Of a stretch of DNA of 64,000 nucleotides, positions 47,101 through 55,269 are shown piece after piece; position 1 is the stretch's first letter; every line of letters starts with the position of its first letter. The notes beneath the pieces are model-generated. The model did not search any database. It was given only the letters and a program-made list of their open reading frames with translations, and was not told the DNA's origin. A program made the position numbers and the translations under genes. Origin of the DNA: Streptomyces sp. P9-A2 (GTDB lineage Bacteria > Actinomycetota > Actinomycetes > Streptomycetales > Streptomycetaceae). Location of the stretch: contig NZ_JAZIFX010000001.1 of assembly GCF_036634175.1 (NCBI RefSeq), positions 6,696,001 to 6,760,000 of the forward strand, read 5' to 3'.

Positions 47101-48794
47101 GACAGGGCCTCGGCGTCCGCGCGGGCCGCCCAGGTGGCGAACCGCTCGCCGTCCTCGCGCTCCGCCTGGAAGCGCTTCAGGACCCGCTCGATGTACTCCG
47201 GCAGTTCGTCCGAGGTGACCTTCAGCCCGCGTACCTTGCGGCCGAAGGCCGGCTCCAGGCCGAGCGCGCCGCCCAGGTGCACCTGGTAGCCGCTGACCTG
47301 CCGGCCCTCGGCGTCGGTGACCAGCTGCCCCTTGAGACCGATGTCCGCGGTCTGGATGCGGGCGCAGGCGTTCGGGCAGCCGTTGATGTTGATGGTGAGC
47401 GGCTCGCCGAAGTCGGGCAGCCGGCGCTCCAGCTCGTCGATGAGCTCGCTGCCGCGCTCCTTGGTCTCCACGATGGCGAGCTTGCAGAACTCGATGCCCG
47501 TGCAGGCCATCGTGCCGCGCCGGAAGGGCGACGGCTTGACCCGCAGGTCCAGCGCCTCCAGGGCGTCGACGAGCGAGTCGACCCGGTCCTGCGGCACGTC
47601 CAGGACGATCATCTTCTGCTCGGCCGTGGTGGAGACCCGCCCCGAGCCGTGGTCCTCGGCCAGCGCGGCGACCTTGGTGAGCAGCGAGCCGTCCATCCGG
47701 CCCACCCGCGGCGCGAAGCCGACGTAGAACCGGCCGTCCTTCTGGCGGTGCGCCCCGATGTGGTCGCGCCACCGCTGCGCGGGCATCTCGGGAGCCGGAC
47801 CGTCCGACAGCTTGCGGCCCAGGTAGTCGTCCTCCAGGACCTGGCGGAACTTCTCCGGCCCCCAGTCGGCGACCAGGAACTTCAGCCGCGCCCGGTTGCG
47901 CAGCCGCCGGTAGCCGTGGTCGCGGAAGATGGAGATGACTCCCTCCCACACCTCGGGCACGTCCGCCTCGGCCACCCAGGCACCCAGCCGCACCCCGAAC
48001 TTGGGGTTGGTCGACAGACCGCCGCCGACCCACAGGTCGAAGCCGGGGCCGTGCTCGGGATGGACCACGCCGACGAACGACACGTCGTTGATCTCGTGGG
48101 CGACGTCCAGCAGCGGGGAGCCGGAGACGGCCGTCTTGAACTTGCGAGGGAGGTTGGAGAAGCGCGGGTCGCCGATGTAGCGGCGGGCGATCTCGTCCAG
48201 CGCCGCCGTGCCGTCGATGATCTCGTCCTCGGCGACCCCGGCGACGGGGGAGCCGAGCATGCCGCGCGGGGTGTCGCCGCAGGCCTCCGTGGTGGACAGG
48301 CCGACCGACTCGAGCCGTTCCCAGATCGCGGGCACGTCCTCGATGCGGATCCAGTGGTACTGGATGTTCTGCCGGTCGGTGATGTCGGCGGTGCCGCGGG
48401 CGTAGGTGTCGGCGATCTCGCCGATCACGCGCAGCTGCTCCGTGGTGAGCCGTCCGCCGGTGATGCGGACCCGCATCATGAAGTACTCGTCCTCGAGCTC
48501 CTCGGGCTCCAGCACACCGGTGCGGCCGCCGTCGATCCCGGGGCGGCGCTGCGTGTACAAACCCCACCAACGCAGGCGGCCGCGCAGGTCGGTGGGGTCG
48601 ATCGAGTCGAATCCCCGCTTCGAGTAGATCGTCTCAACACGTGTCCGGACGTTGAGACCGTCGTCGTCCTTCTTGAACTGCTCGTTGCCGTTGAGCGGCG
48701 TGAAGTGCCCAGCGGCCCACTGGCCCTCTCCGCGGTGACGGCTCACCTTGCGGCGGGGGGTCGCGGCGGCAGGGTTCTGCGGGCTGGCGGCCAT
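47097..48794 (-). CDS. sirA: Ferredoxin-type sulfite reductase (nitrite/sulfite reductase family)
   Basis: This 565-residue siroheme/[4Fe-4S] enzyme reduces sulfite to sulfide with six electrons. ATG 48794 gives MAASPQNPAAATPRRK. Motifs are TDITDRQNIQYHWIRIED, the first ligand pair CTGIEFCKLA (about residue 430) and the second GCPNACARIQTADIGLKG (about 475). The arrangement fits ferredoxin-dependent sulfite reductases of actinobacteria. It heads the cys operon behind a cysteine leader peptide. Confidence 0.93.
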   Translation of the reverse strand: MAASPQNPAAATPRRKVSRHRGEGQWAAGHFTPLNGNEQFKKDDDGLNVRTRVETIYSKRGFDSIDPTDLRGRLRWWGLYTQRRPGIDGGRTGVLEPEELEDEYFMMRVRITGGRLTTEQLRVIGEIADTYARGTADITDRQNIQYHWIRIEDVPAIWERLESVGLSTTEACGDTPRGMLGSPVAGVAEDEIIDGTAALDEIARRYIGDPRFSNLPRKFKTAVSGSPLLDVAHEINDVSFVGVVHPEHGPGFDLWVGGGLSTNPKFGVRLGAWVAEADVPEVWEGVISIFRDHGYRRLRNRARLKFLVADWGPEKFRQVLEDDYLGRKLSDGPAPEMPAQRWRDHIGAHRQKDGRFYVGFAPRVGRMDGSLLTKVAALAEDHGSGRVSTTAEQKMIVLDVPQDRVDSLVDALEALDLRVKPSPFRRGTMACTGIEFCKLAIVETKERGSELIDELERRLPDFGEPLTININGCPNACARIQTADIGLKGQLVTDAEGRQVSGYQVHLGGALGLEPAFGRKVRGLKVTSDELPEYIERVLKRFQAEREDGERFATWAARADAEALS

Positions 48795-48978
48795 GGTTGA
48801 TACGTCCTTCGGAACAGACGGGGATGCGGCTCTGACCTGCACATGACGAGCATGGGCATACATGCGCGTCATTGCGCGGGAGTTCGTGAAGTGCAGCGGA
48901 ACGGGGCGGAACCGGGGAGGTGCCGAGCGGGGGCGGACCGGAGCGGAGAGGGGGTGTCAGGTGCTGCTGAACGTGCTC

Positions 48979-49062
48979 TCAGCGCGCCGGACAGATGGCG
49001 CTGGACATGCGGCCGAGGTCGACGTGCCGCCGACTCACCAAGGCGATTCCCGTTCCAGGCAT
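48979..49062 (-). CDS. Cysteine-responsive leader peptide of the sulfur operon
   Basis: 27 codons from ATG 49062: MPGTGIALVSRRHVDLGRMS then SAICPAR and stop. This is the actinobacterial putative leader peptide pattern (xxVSRRHVDLGRxSSAIC), found upstream of sulfur-metabolism genes. It carries a Cys codon shortly before its stop, so ribosome stalling at low charged tRNA-Cys could control sulfite reductase expression 184 bases downstream. The mechanism here is inferred from the family. Too short for routine gene finders. Confidence 0.85.
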   Translation of the reverse strand: MPGTGIALVSRRHVDLGRMSSAICPAR

Positions 49063-49292
49063 GACGGAAGCGTGGCACGGAGATCTGGACACAGTCCAGC
49101 TTCATCCATTATGTGGACGCCTTCGTCTCGACATGAGAGACAGGCACGCTCTTGGTCACAGGCGGTGAGGGTGGTCCCGTCCGCGCAGCTCACGATCGGC
49201 TCAGGAGGGACGGACGCCGTAGAGGGCCCGTGCGCGGCCCGTGCGCGGCTCGTACGCGAGGCGTCCGCGGGCGTTCTGCGGGGCCGTGGCGC
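49063..49292. other. Promoter region of the sulfur operon
   Basis: No gene seen. It holds CTGGAC-ACA-GTCCAG (49085-49099), a perfect 6-bp-arm palindrome 22 bases upstream of the leader ATG, and GTCTC/GAGAC arms near 49126-49142. The first may be a repressor site. Confidence 0.5.
49085..49099. promoter_or_regulatory. Palindrome before the cysteine leader
   Basis: CTGGACACAGTCCAG, 6-bp arms around ACA, close to the likely transcription start of the leader. Candidate operator for a sulfur regulator. Confidence 0.45.
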
Positions 49293-49865
49293 TCAGGCCG
49301 GGTAAGCCCCCGGCCACGGGCCCGGGGTGGCGACCTCGGGCTCGTCCTCGACCGAGGTGTCGAACAGCCGGAAGCCCCGGCGGCGGTAGTTGTCCATGGC
49401 GTACTCGCCGTCCTTGCTGCACGTGTGCAGCCAGACCCGTCCGGTCGGCTTCAGGCCCGGCCACCGCTCCGCCAGATCCCAGGCCCGCGCGACGCCGTAC
49501 GACAGCAGGTGCCCGCCGACACGCCGGCCCCGGAAGGCCGGGATCAGCCCGAAGTAGACGATCTCCACGACCCCGTCGTCCTGCGCCTGAAGCTCCACGT
49601 AGCCCGCGGGCGTCCCCCGGTCGTACGCCACCCAGGTCTCCACGCCGGGCCGGTCCAGGTGCTCCAGCCACTGCGCGTACGTCCAGCTCAGCCGGTCGGT
49701 CCAGCGGATGTCACCGCCGACCGACGCGTACAGGAAGCGGCTGAACTCCGGGGACGGCACCTCGGAGCGGACGACCCGCACGTCCCCCTCCGGTACGGCG
49801 GCCGGCAGGAGATCGGTGGGCGCGGTCTGCTCCAGGGACCAGGTGGTCACGGCGATGCTCGTCAT
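49293..49865 (-). CDS. GNAT-family N-acetyltransferase
   Basis: This 190-residue protein starts at ATG 49865. The GNAT core is visible as AYDRGTPAGYVELQAQDDGV, VEIVYFGLIPAFRGRRVGGH, and the acetyl-CoA segment RVWLHTCSKDGEYAMDNYRR followed by RGFRLFDT. The Arg/Gly-rich RGRRVGGHLL is the pyrophosphate-binding loop. Substrate unknown. A MITE sits 73 bases upstream, within its promoter region. Confidence 0.85.
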   Translation of the reverse strand: MTSIAVTTWSLEQTAPTDLLPAAVPEGDVRVVRSEVPSPEFSRFLYASVGGDIRWTDRLSWTYAQWLEHLDRPGVETWVAYDRGTPAGYVELQAQDDGVVEIVYFGLIPAFRGRRVGGHLLSYGVARAWDLAERWPGLKPTGRVWLHTCSKDGEYAMDNYRRRGFRLFDTSVEDEPEVATPGPWPGAYPA

Positions 49866-49937
49866 GCCGGAAAGGGAACCATCCGGCACGGGCATCTGTC
49901 GAACGCCGGTGTGCGTACGACGAAGAGCGCGGGGTCC

Positions 49938-50262
49938 AGGGCCTGTCCGGCGGATCATGCCGGAGACGCGAGGTCCGGCACGCCCTCCCCAAGCTCTTCG
50001 AGCAGGGGGACCCCCATCCGCGTTGTCGTCATTCGCCGACTCCCCCGAGCTCTCGGGGGAGTCGGCGAGCTCTCGGCTCCGCTCGAACAGGGGGGACCCC
50101 ATGAGCAGGGGGACCCCCATCGCGTCGACGCCTTCCTCCGCCCTGCGGCTGAACGCTCCCCCACGCTCGAACATGCTCGCGCGGGAGGGGCCCATCGCCC
50201 CACTCACCTGCGTCGAAGAGGTGCCGTCGATTTCCTGCGGCATGATCCGCCGGACAGGCCCT
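49938..50262. mobile_element. MITE-like element, copy B, with perfect 25-bp terminal inverted repeats
   Basis: Left end AGGGCCTGTCCGGCGGAT (49938 on) is repeated perfectly in inverse at the right end (50238-50262), 25 bases in total. The 325-bp interior has no transposase. It contains a perfect 16-bp-arm hairpin at 50034-50067 and a duplicated GAGCAGGGGGACCCCCAT word. The right outer base pair with the next A forms the TAG stop codon of the adjacent gene (50261-50263). A non-autonomous element is the best explanation. Left flank CA versus right flank TA leaves the target duplication unresolved. Confidence 0.8.
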
Positions 50263-51592
50263 AGTCCAGCGAGCCGTCGACGGAGGCCAGGGGCAGGGCG
50301 AAGAGCATGCGGCCGGACTGGGACCACACCTCGCCGGTCTCCTGCCAGTACGACAGGGACGCCGACGGGCCGCTCCAGCAGCGGTGCGTCTCGTCCGCCC
50401 CGCACCGGGTGGGCCGGGCCCCCTCCGTGTCCTGCCGCCACAGCGTCCCTCGCTCGTCCGGCGTACCGGTCATCCGGCCCAGGTACCAGCCCGACCCGTA
50501 CGACAGCACACTGCGCACATGGGTCAGTTTCGTCTCGTACGCCGAGACGGGGTCCGCCTTCAGCAGCGGGTCCGTGGCCAGCAGCCCCGCGCGGACCTCG
50601 TCGTCGTCGAACGCGTACCGCCACAGGCGGGTCGGCCCGTCATGGTCCTCGGGGACCGTCTCGTGCGCGACCAGGCTGTCCGGCGCCGTGCTGCGGTCCA
50701 GGGAGATGCCGCCCGGCTGCGGGGCGTCCGCGTCGGCCGTCCGGTACACGGCGACGGCGGGCAGCACGTACCGCGCCCCGGCCGCCGACCAGCCACCGGG
50801 CACCCGCCCGACCGTCGAGCCGTCCACGGTGGCCCGCTGGACACGGTCCACGTCGTACACGTACAGCGCGCTGCCGTCCCCCCGCCCGGCGGTGACCAGC
50901 AGCTTGTTCTGGTACCAGACCATGCCCGTCACGGGGGAGACCAGCCCGTGGTAGTCCTGTCCCCCGGCGACCGGGACGGCGAGCTGCGCCCAGGTGTAGC
51001 GGAGGTCGGCGGGGTCGTCGGCGTCGATGAACGCGACCCGGGCCAGCCCCTGCCCCGTGCCGGTGCCCGTCACGGCGGGGCCCTGCGCGGCGGTGCCGTC
51101 CGCCGTGGTGCCGCCCTGGCTCCAGGCGGAGAGCACCACCCGGCCGGGGCCCCAGTGGCCGTCGTCGTCCGCGTCCCCGGACGTGGTGACGGCGCCGGGA
51201 CGCCAGCCCTCGACATCGGCGCCGTCCCAGCAGTACGCGCGCGTGGCGGCGGGTTCGACGGGCAGCGCGCGCTTGTCGTCGTCCGTACAGGATTTCGCGT
51301 CGCGCAGGGAGCCGTCGGTGTCGTCGAGCACGGCCCGGACGCCGACGGGCCGGCCCATCTCGGAGGAGAGCCGGTCGAGCCAGTCCGGCGACACATGATC
51401 CTCGGACAGCCGCAGGGGCGCGGTCTCGGCGGACGCGGTGAGCGGCTTCAACGCCCCGGGGTCGTCGGCGTCGGTGGCCTGTGACGTGCTGATCAGGGTG
51501 GCCGCCGCGGTGAGCGCGAGCGCGGTCCCGGCCAGCGTCGCCCGCAGCGCCTTGCCCCGCCTGCGCCGGCGATGTCTGCCGCGATGCTTCAT
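50261..51592 (-). CDS. Conserved secreted protein of unknown function
   Basis: This 443-residue protein starts with a very basic MKHRGRHRRRRRGKALRATL and then ALALTAAATLISTSQA, a signal peptide with AxA-type cleavage. The mature part is Trp/Asp/Gly-rich with six repeated strand-like segments and four Cys (SCTDD, AYCWDG, TRCGAD, HRCWSG) that may form two disulfides. Segments such as LVSPVTGMVWYQNKLLVTAG suggest a beta-propeller-like fold. Its stop codon lies at the edge of the MITE, so the C-terminus may have been altered. No function assigned. Confidence 0.75.
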   Translation of the reverse strand: MKHRGRHRRRRRGKALRATLAGTALALTAAATLISTSQATDADDPGALKPLTASAETAPLRLSEDHVSPDWLDRLSSEMGRPVGVRAVLDDTDGSLRDAKSCTDDDKRALPVEPAATRAYCWDGADVEGWRPGAVTTSGDADDDGHWGPGRVVLSAWSQGGTTADGTAAQGPAVTGTGTGQGLARVAFIDADDPADLRYTWAQLAVPVAGGQDYHGLVSPVTGMVWYQNKLLVTAGRGDGSALYVYDVDRVQRATVDGSTVGRVPGGWSAAGARYVLPAVAVYRTADADAPQPGGISLDRSTAPDSLVAHETVPEDHDGPTRLWRYAFDDDEVRAGLLATDPLLKADPVSAYETKLTHVRSVLSYGSGWYLGRMTGTPDERGTLWRQDTEGARPTRCGADETHRCWSGPSASLSYWQETGEVWSQSGRMLFALPLASVDGSLD

Positions 51593-51831
51593 AACGTCCT
51601 CCCGAGGCGGGCCAACTGCGTCCGGCGATCCGACCGTCCGACCGTGGAGCAGGTGAGGGTGACCCGAGGAGCGATGCTACGGCAGACGACCCCGCAGAGG
51701 CACGAAGACCCGGTAAATCCGCAGAACGCTCGGCCTGACGGGCGTTGCTGTGCTGTGCGGTCTGTGCGGTGTTGTGCTGTGCTTGGGCGTCAGGGCCGAT
51801 GGCTCCGCCCTCCGCCCTCCGCGCTCCACGT

Positions 51832-53109
51832 TCAGGGTCCGGTGGCCGGCCGGTGCTCGCGGCCGCCCAGTGCCGGGGCCGTCGAGTGCGGCAGGAGGTC
51901 ACGAGGGTCGTCCGGGAGCAGGACGTCGACCTCGGCGCTCTTCGCGAACCGGTACGGCCGGTGCTCCAGCAGACCGCCCAGATAGCGCCGCACCCTGGAT
52001 ATCTCGGCGCGCACCGTCACCGTACGGGCCGGGTCCCCGAACATGTCCTCGGCCAGGTCCGCGGCGCTGCGGCCGGACCGCTGCACGGCCAGCAGGTACA
52101 GCAGTTCGGCATGTCGGGGGCTCAGCCTCCGGGACCAGGAGCCCGCACCGCCGGACACCTCCACCGACGCGCCGCGCGGCTCCCGGAGATCCAGTACGAT
52201 CCGGCTCGCCGCGCAGGTCACCGGCTCGTCCGCCGCCCGCACCAGCCAGCCCCCGGCCAGCGGCTCCAGCGAGCACCGGCCCAGCGCCGGCAGCCACCGC
52301 GACCCGGCCGACACCGAAGCGGGCAGCGCCAGCCGTCGCAGGTACGGCATCCCGGTCACCGCCGCCGTCCATCCGTACCGGTCCACCACCAGGGCCCGTC
52401 CGTCGACCTGGGCCAGCACCGGCGCCGCCACCGACCGCAGCCGCTCCAGCGACTCCAGATGGTGTTCCCGCAGCCGGGCCTCGGCGAGCTTGGCCACCGC
52501 GTCGACCCAGGCCAGCGTGGACGGATGCATCGTCTCCAGCGGCCCGCTCACATCCACCACGCCGATCAGCCGCCCGTCCCGCGGGTCGGTCAGGGGCGCC
52601 CCCGCACACGTCCAGGCCGCGTGCGACTCCATGAAGTGCTCGGCGGCGAACACCTGCACCGGCCGCCCGGTCACCGCCGGGGTGCCCACACCGTTGGTGC
52701 CGACGACATCCTCGCGCCAGTCCGCGCCCACCGCGAAACCGAGGCCGTCCGCCTTGCGCAGGACCGCCGTACTGCCCTCCCGCCACAACACCCTGCCGTC
52801 GGCGTCGGCCACCACCATGATGTGGCGGGTGGTGTCCGCGAACGGCAGCAGCCCCTCCCGCAGCACCGGCAGCACATGCCGCAGCGCCGAACTCTCCCGC
52901 CGCCGCTGCACCTCCGCCCCGGACAGCAGCCCGGCCCGGACGCCGTGGTCCGGGTCGACGCCACTGCGCAGCACCCGCTCCCAGGACTCCTCGATCACCG
53001 GCCGGGGCGCCATGGGCGCGCGCTGCCCGGAGAGCGTCGCGGAGCGGACCTCACTCAGCATCCTGGCCACGCGCATCGTGTCCACGCCGGCCGGATGCGT
53101 CACGTCCAT
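51832..53109 (-). CDS. GAF-domain transcriptional regulator with C-terminal winged helix
   Basis: This 425-residue protein starts at ATG 53109 (MDVTHPAGVDTMRVARMLSE). An N-terminal AcoR-like region (PRPVIEESWERVLRSGVDPD) is followed by a GAF domain, VVADADGRVLWREGSTAVLR and VVGTNGVGTPAVTGRPVQVF with LIGVVDVSGPLETMHPSTLA. The C-terminal part HAELLYLLAVQRSGRSAADL continues AEDMFGDPARTVTVRAEISR, a winged-helix type DNA-binding end. There is no sigma-54 AAA domain. The ligand is unknown. The promoter region carries an inverted repeat. Confidence 0.85.
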   Translation of the reverse strand: MDVTHPAGVDTMRVARMLSEVRSATLSGQRAPMAPRPVIEESWERVLRSGVDPDHGVRAGLLSGAEVQRRRESSALRHVLPVLREGLLPFADTTRHIMVVADADGRVLWREGSTAVLRKADGLGFAVGADWREDVVGTNGVGTPAVTGRPVQVFAAEHFMESHAAWTCAGAPLTDPRDGRLIGVVDVSGPLETMHPSTLAWVDAVAKLAEARLREHHLESLERLRSVAAPVLAQVDGRALVVDRYGWTAAVTGMPYLRRLALPASVSAGSRWLPALGRCSLEPLAGGWLVRAADEPVTCAASRIVLDLREPRGASVEVSGGAGSWSRRLSPRHAELLYLLAVQRSGRSAADLAEDMFGDPARTVTVRAEISRVRRYLGGLLEHRPYRFAKSAEVDVLLPDDPRDLLPHSTAPALGGREHRPATGP

Positions 53110-53273
53110 CGGAGAGAGCGGCACTGGTCCTCCCGGGGAAAGACTCGGAGGACAGCGCTCGGCCGGCCGGCCGAGCCCTCCGAGATCCGTTCTGGCTGTC
53201 GTCGGTCTCATAGTGCCGTGTGCCCGCCGCGAGATCGTTCAGTACGGAAACGGACAACGGCGCACGGCAGTAC

Positions 53274-53291
53274 GTTGCAACCCCCTGCAAC
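53274..53291. promoter_or_regulatory. Inverted repeat in the GAF regulator promoter region
   Basis: GTTGCA-ACCCCC-TGCAAC, 6-bp perfect arms, about 165 bases upstream of the GAF gene start on its strand. Possible autoregulatory operator. Confidence 0.4.
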
Positions 53292-53327
53292 CCTGGTGCA
53301 TCGCCCCGCACTGCTTGAAAATTGAGC

Positions 53328-53348
53328 GACGCCGTCCCGAGCGGCGTC
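53328..53348. terminator. Hairpin GACGCCG/CGGCGTC
   Basis: 7-bp perfect arms with loop TCCCGAG, next to the larger terminator at 53367-53416. May add to termination of the acyl-CoA dehydrogenase transcript. Confidence 0.4.
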
Positions 53349-53366
53349 CACGGCTCCAAGGAGCCT

Positions 53367-53416
53367 GTGTGGCGGGGGTGGTGCCGTGTCGGCGCAGCAC
53401 CACCCCCGCGTCACAC
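53367..53416 (-). terminator. Terminator after the acyl-CoA dehydrogenase gene
   Basis: GTGTGGCGGGGGTGGTGC and GCACCACCCCCGCGTCACAC form a long stem (one small bulge) with a 12-base loop, 88 bases after the minus-strand gene ends. Confidence 0.7.
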
Positions 53417-53503
53417 CCGGGGTGCCGTGCCGGAGCCGTCACAGTCGGCTCGTCCCGGCCGGGTTCTCCCGCTCGATGCGCCGTCGGGGCGGCCCTTGCC
53501 GTC

Positions 53504-55138
53504 TCACACCTCCGGTCGGGCCCGTTCCACCACCGCCGCGAGGTCGAGGGCGTGCGGCAGCGTCCCGAAGGCCGCGCCCCCGTCACCGCCCAGCCGCGCC
53601 GCGCAGAACGCGTCGGCGACCTGCGGCGGCGCGTACCGCACCAGCAGCGAGCCCTGGAGCACCAGTGCGAGCCGCTCCACGAGCCGCCGCGCGCGCCCCT
53701 CGGCGCCCTCCAGGTCGGCCAGTTCGGTCAGCAGGTCCTTGATCGCGCCGTCCAGCCGGTGATCGGCCCCGCGCGCCTGCCCGACCTCGCCGAGGTACGC
53801 GTCCAGCACCTGCGGATCCCGGCTCAGCGCGCGCAGCACGTCCAGCGCCTGGACGTTGCCCGCGCCCTCCCACACCGAGTTCAGCGGGGACTCGCGTACC
53901 AGCCGGGGCATCCCCGACTCCTCCACGTACCCGTTGCCGCCCAGGCACTCCGCCGCCTCCACCGCGAGGGGCGCGCACCGCTTGGTCACCCAGTACTTGG
54001 CGGCCGGCACCGCGATCCGCAGCAGCGCCCGCTCCCGCTCGCTCCCGTCGTCGTAGGCCGCGGCGAGCCGCAGCGCCAGCGTGGTGGCCGCCTCCGACTC
54101 CAGGGCGAGATCGGCCAGGACGTTGCGCATCAGCGGTTTGTCGATCAGCTTGCCGCCGAACGCCTCCCGGTACGCGCAGTGGTGCACCGCCTGTGCCACG
54201 GCCTGCCGCATCAGTCCCGCCGAGCCCAGGACGCAGTCCAGCCGGGTCGCCGCCACCATCCCGATGATGGTGCGCACCCCACGCCCCTCGTCCCCGACCC
54301 GCCGCGCCCACGTCCCCGCGAACTCGACCTCCGCGGACGCGTTGGACCGGTTGCCCAGCTTGTCCTTGAGCCGCTGGATCAGGAACACGTTGCGCGAGCC
54401 GTCCTCGAGCACGCGCGGTACCAGGAAACAGGTGAGCCCCCCGGGCGCCTGCGCCAGCACCAGGAACGCGTCCGACATCGGAGCCGAGCAGAACCACTTG
54501 TGCCCGGTCAGCTCGTACGTCCCGTCCTCGGCCAGCGGCCGCGCGGACGTCGTGTTCGCCCGTACGTCGCTGCCGCCCTGCTTCTCCGTCATGCCCATCC
54601 CGAAGAGCACGCCGGGTTTCTCCTGGGCGGGCCGCAGCGCCCGGTCGTACACCGTCGACGTCAGCCGCGGCTCCCACTCGGCGGCGAGCGCCGGATCCGC
54701 GCGCAGGGCGGGCACGGCCGCGTGCGTCATCGACAGCGGGCAGCCGTTGCCCGCCTCGACCTGCGACCACACCACGAACCCCGCCGCCCGCCGCACATGC
54801 CCGCCCGGCCGCGCCCACGCGCCCGTCAGGCCCGCCGAGACGCCCTTGCCGAGCAGCCGGTGCCAGGCGGGATGGAAATCGACCTCGTCGATCCGGTGCC
54901 CGTACCGGTCGTGGGTGCGCAGCCGGGGCGGGTTCTCGTTGGCCTGCACCCCCCACTCCTGCACCTGGGCGGAGCCGGAGGCGCGTCCGAGCGCCGACAG
55001 TTCGGACAGGCCCTCGTCCAGCAGCGACGGGTCCAGATGCCGTTCGACGGCCTCCGTCAGCGCCCGGTCGGCGGTGAACACGTCGTACTGCGCCAGCGGC
55101 GGTGCTTGGTTGGTCACGGTGTGCGTGGTACCTGCCAT
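53504..55138 (-). CDS. AidB-like acyl-CoA dehydrogenase
   Basis: This 544-residue flavoprotein starts at ATG 55138 (MAGTTHTVTNQAPPLAQYDV). It has FGMGMTEKQGGSDVRANTTS and TGHKWFCSAPMSDAFLVLAQ for FAD/substrate binding. The C-terminal ESPLNSVWEGAGNVQALDVL carries the AidB-type Glu. AidB family members respond to DNA alkylation in E. coli, but most actinobacterial copies are of unknown substrate. No Ada or AlkA gene lies nearby. It is divergent from the YihY gene. Confidence 0.88.
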   Translation of the reverse strand: MAGTTHTVTNQAPPLAQYDVFTADRALTEAVERHLDPSLLDEGLSELSALGRASGSAQVQEWGVQANENPPRLRTHDRYGHRIDEVDFHPAWHRLLGKGVSAGLTGAWARPGGHVRRAAGFVVWSQVEAGNGCPLSMTHAAVPALRADPALAAEWEPRLTSTVYDRALRPAQEKPGVLFGMGMTEKQGGSDVRANTTSARPLAEDGTYELTGHKWFCSAPMSDAFLVLAQAPGGLTCFLVPRVLEDGSRNVFLIQRLKDKLGNRSNASAEVEFAGTWARRVGDEGRGVRTIIGMVAATRLDCVLGSAGLMRQAVAQAVHHCAYREAFGGKLIDKPLMRNVLADLALESEAATTLALRLAAAYDDGSERERALLRIAVPAAKYWVTKRCAPLAVEAAECLGGNGYVEESGMPRLVRESPLNSVWEGAGNVQALDVLRALSRDPQVLDAYLGEVGQARGADHRLDGAIKDLLTELADLEGAEGRARRLVERLALVLQGSLLVRYAPPQVADAFCAARLGGDGGAAFGTLPHALDLAAVVERARPEV

Positions 55139-55269
55139 GAGCACGAACCTACCCGCCACCGCCTTCCGCATCACCCCGCGGGCACCTCACGACCGCCGAG
55201 CGGCCGCCTCACGACCACCGCGCGACCCTTCGGGTGAGGCCGGCCGGGCACGACGGATACCTTTGGTCC

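Noticed and set aside
44859..48800. 1313-codon plus-strand frame across the cys genes.
   Set aside because: It is the complement of cysD, cysC, cysH and sulfite reductase, which all have intact catalytic motifs on the minus strand.
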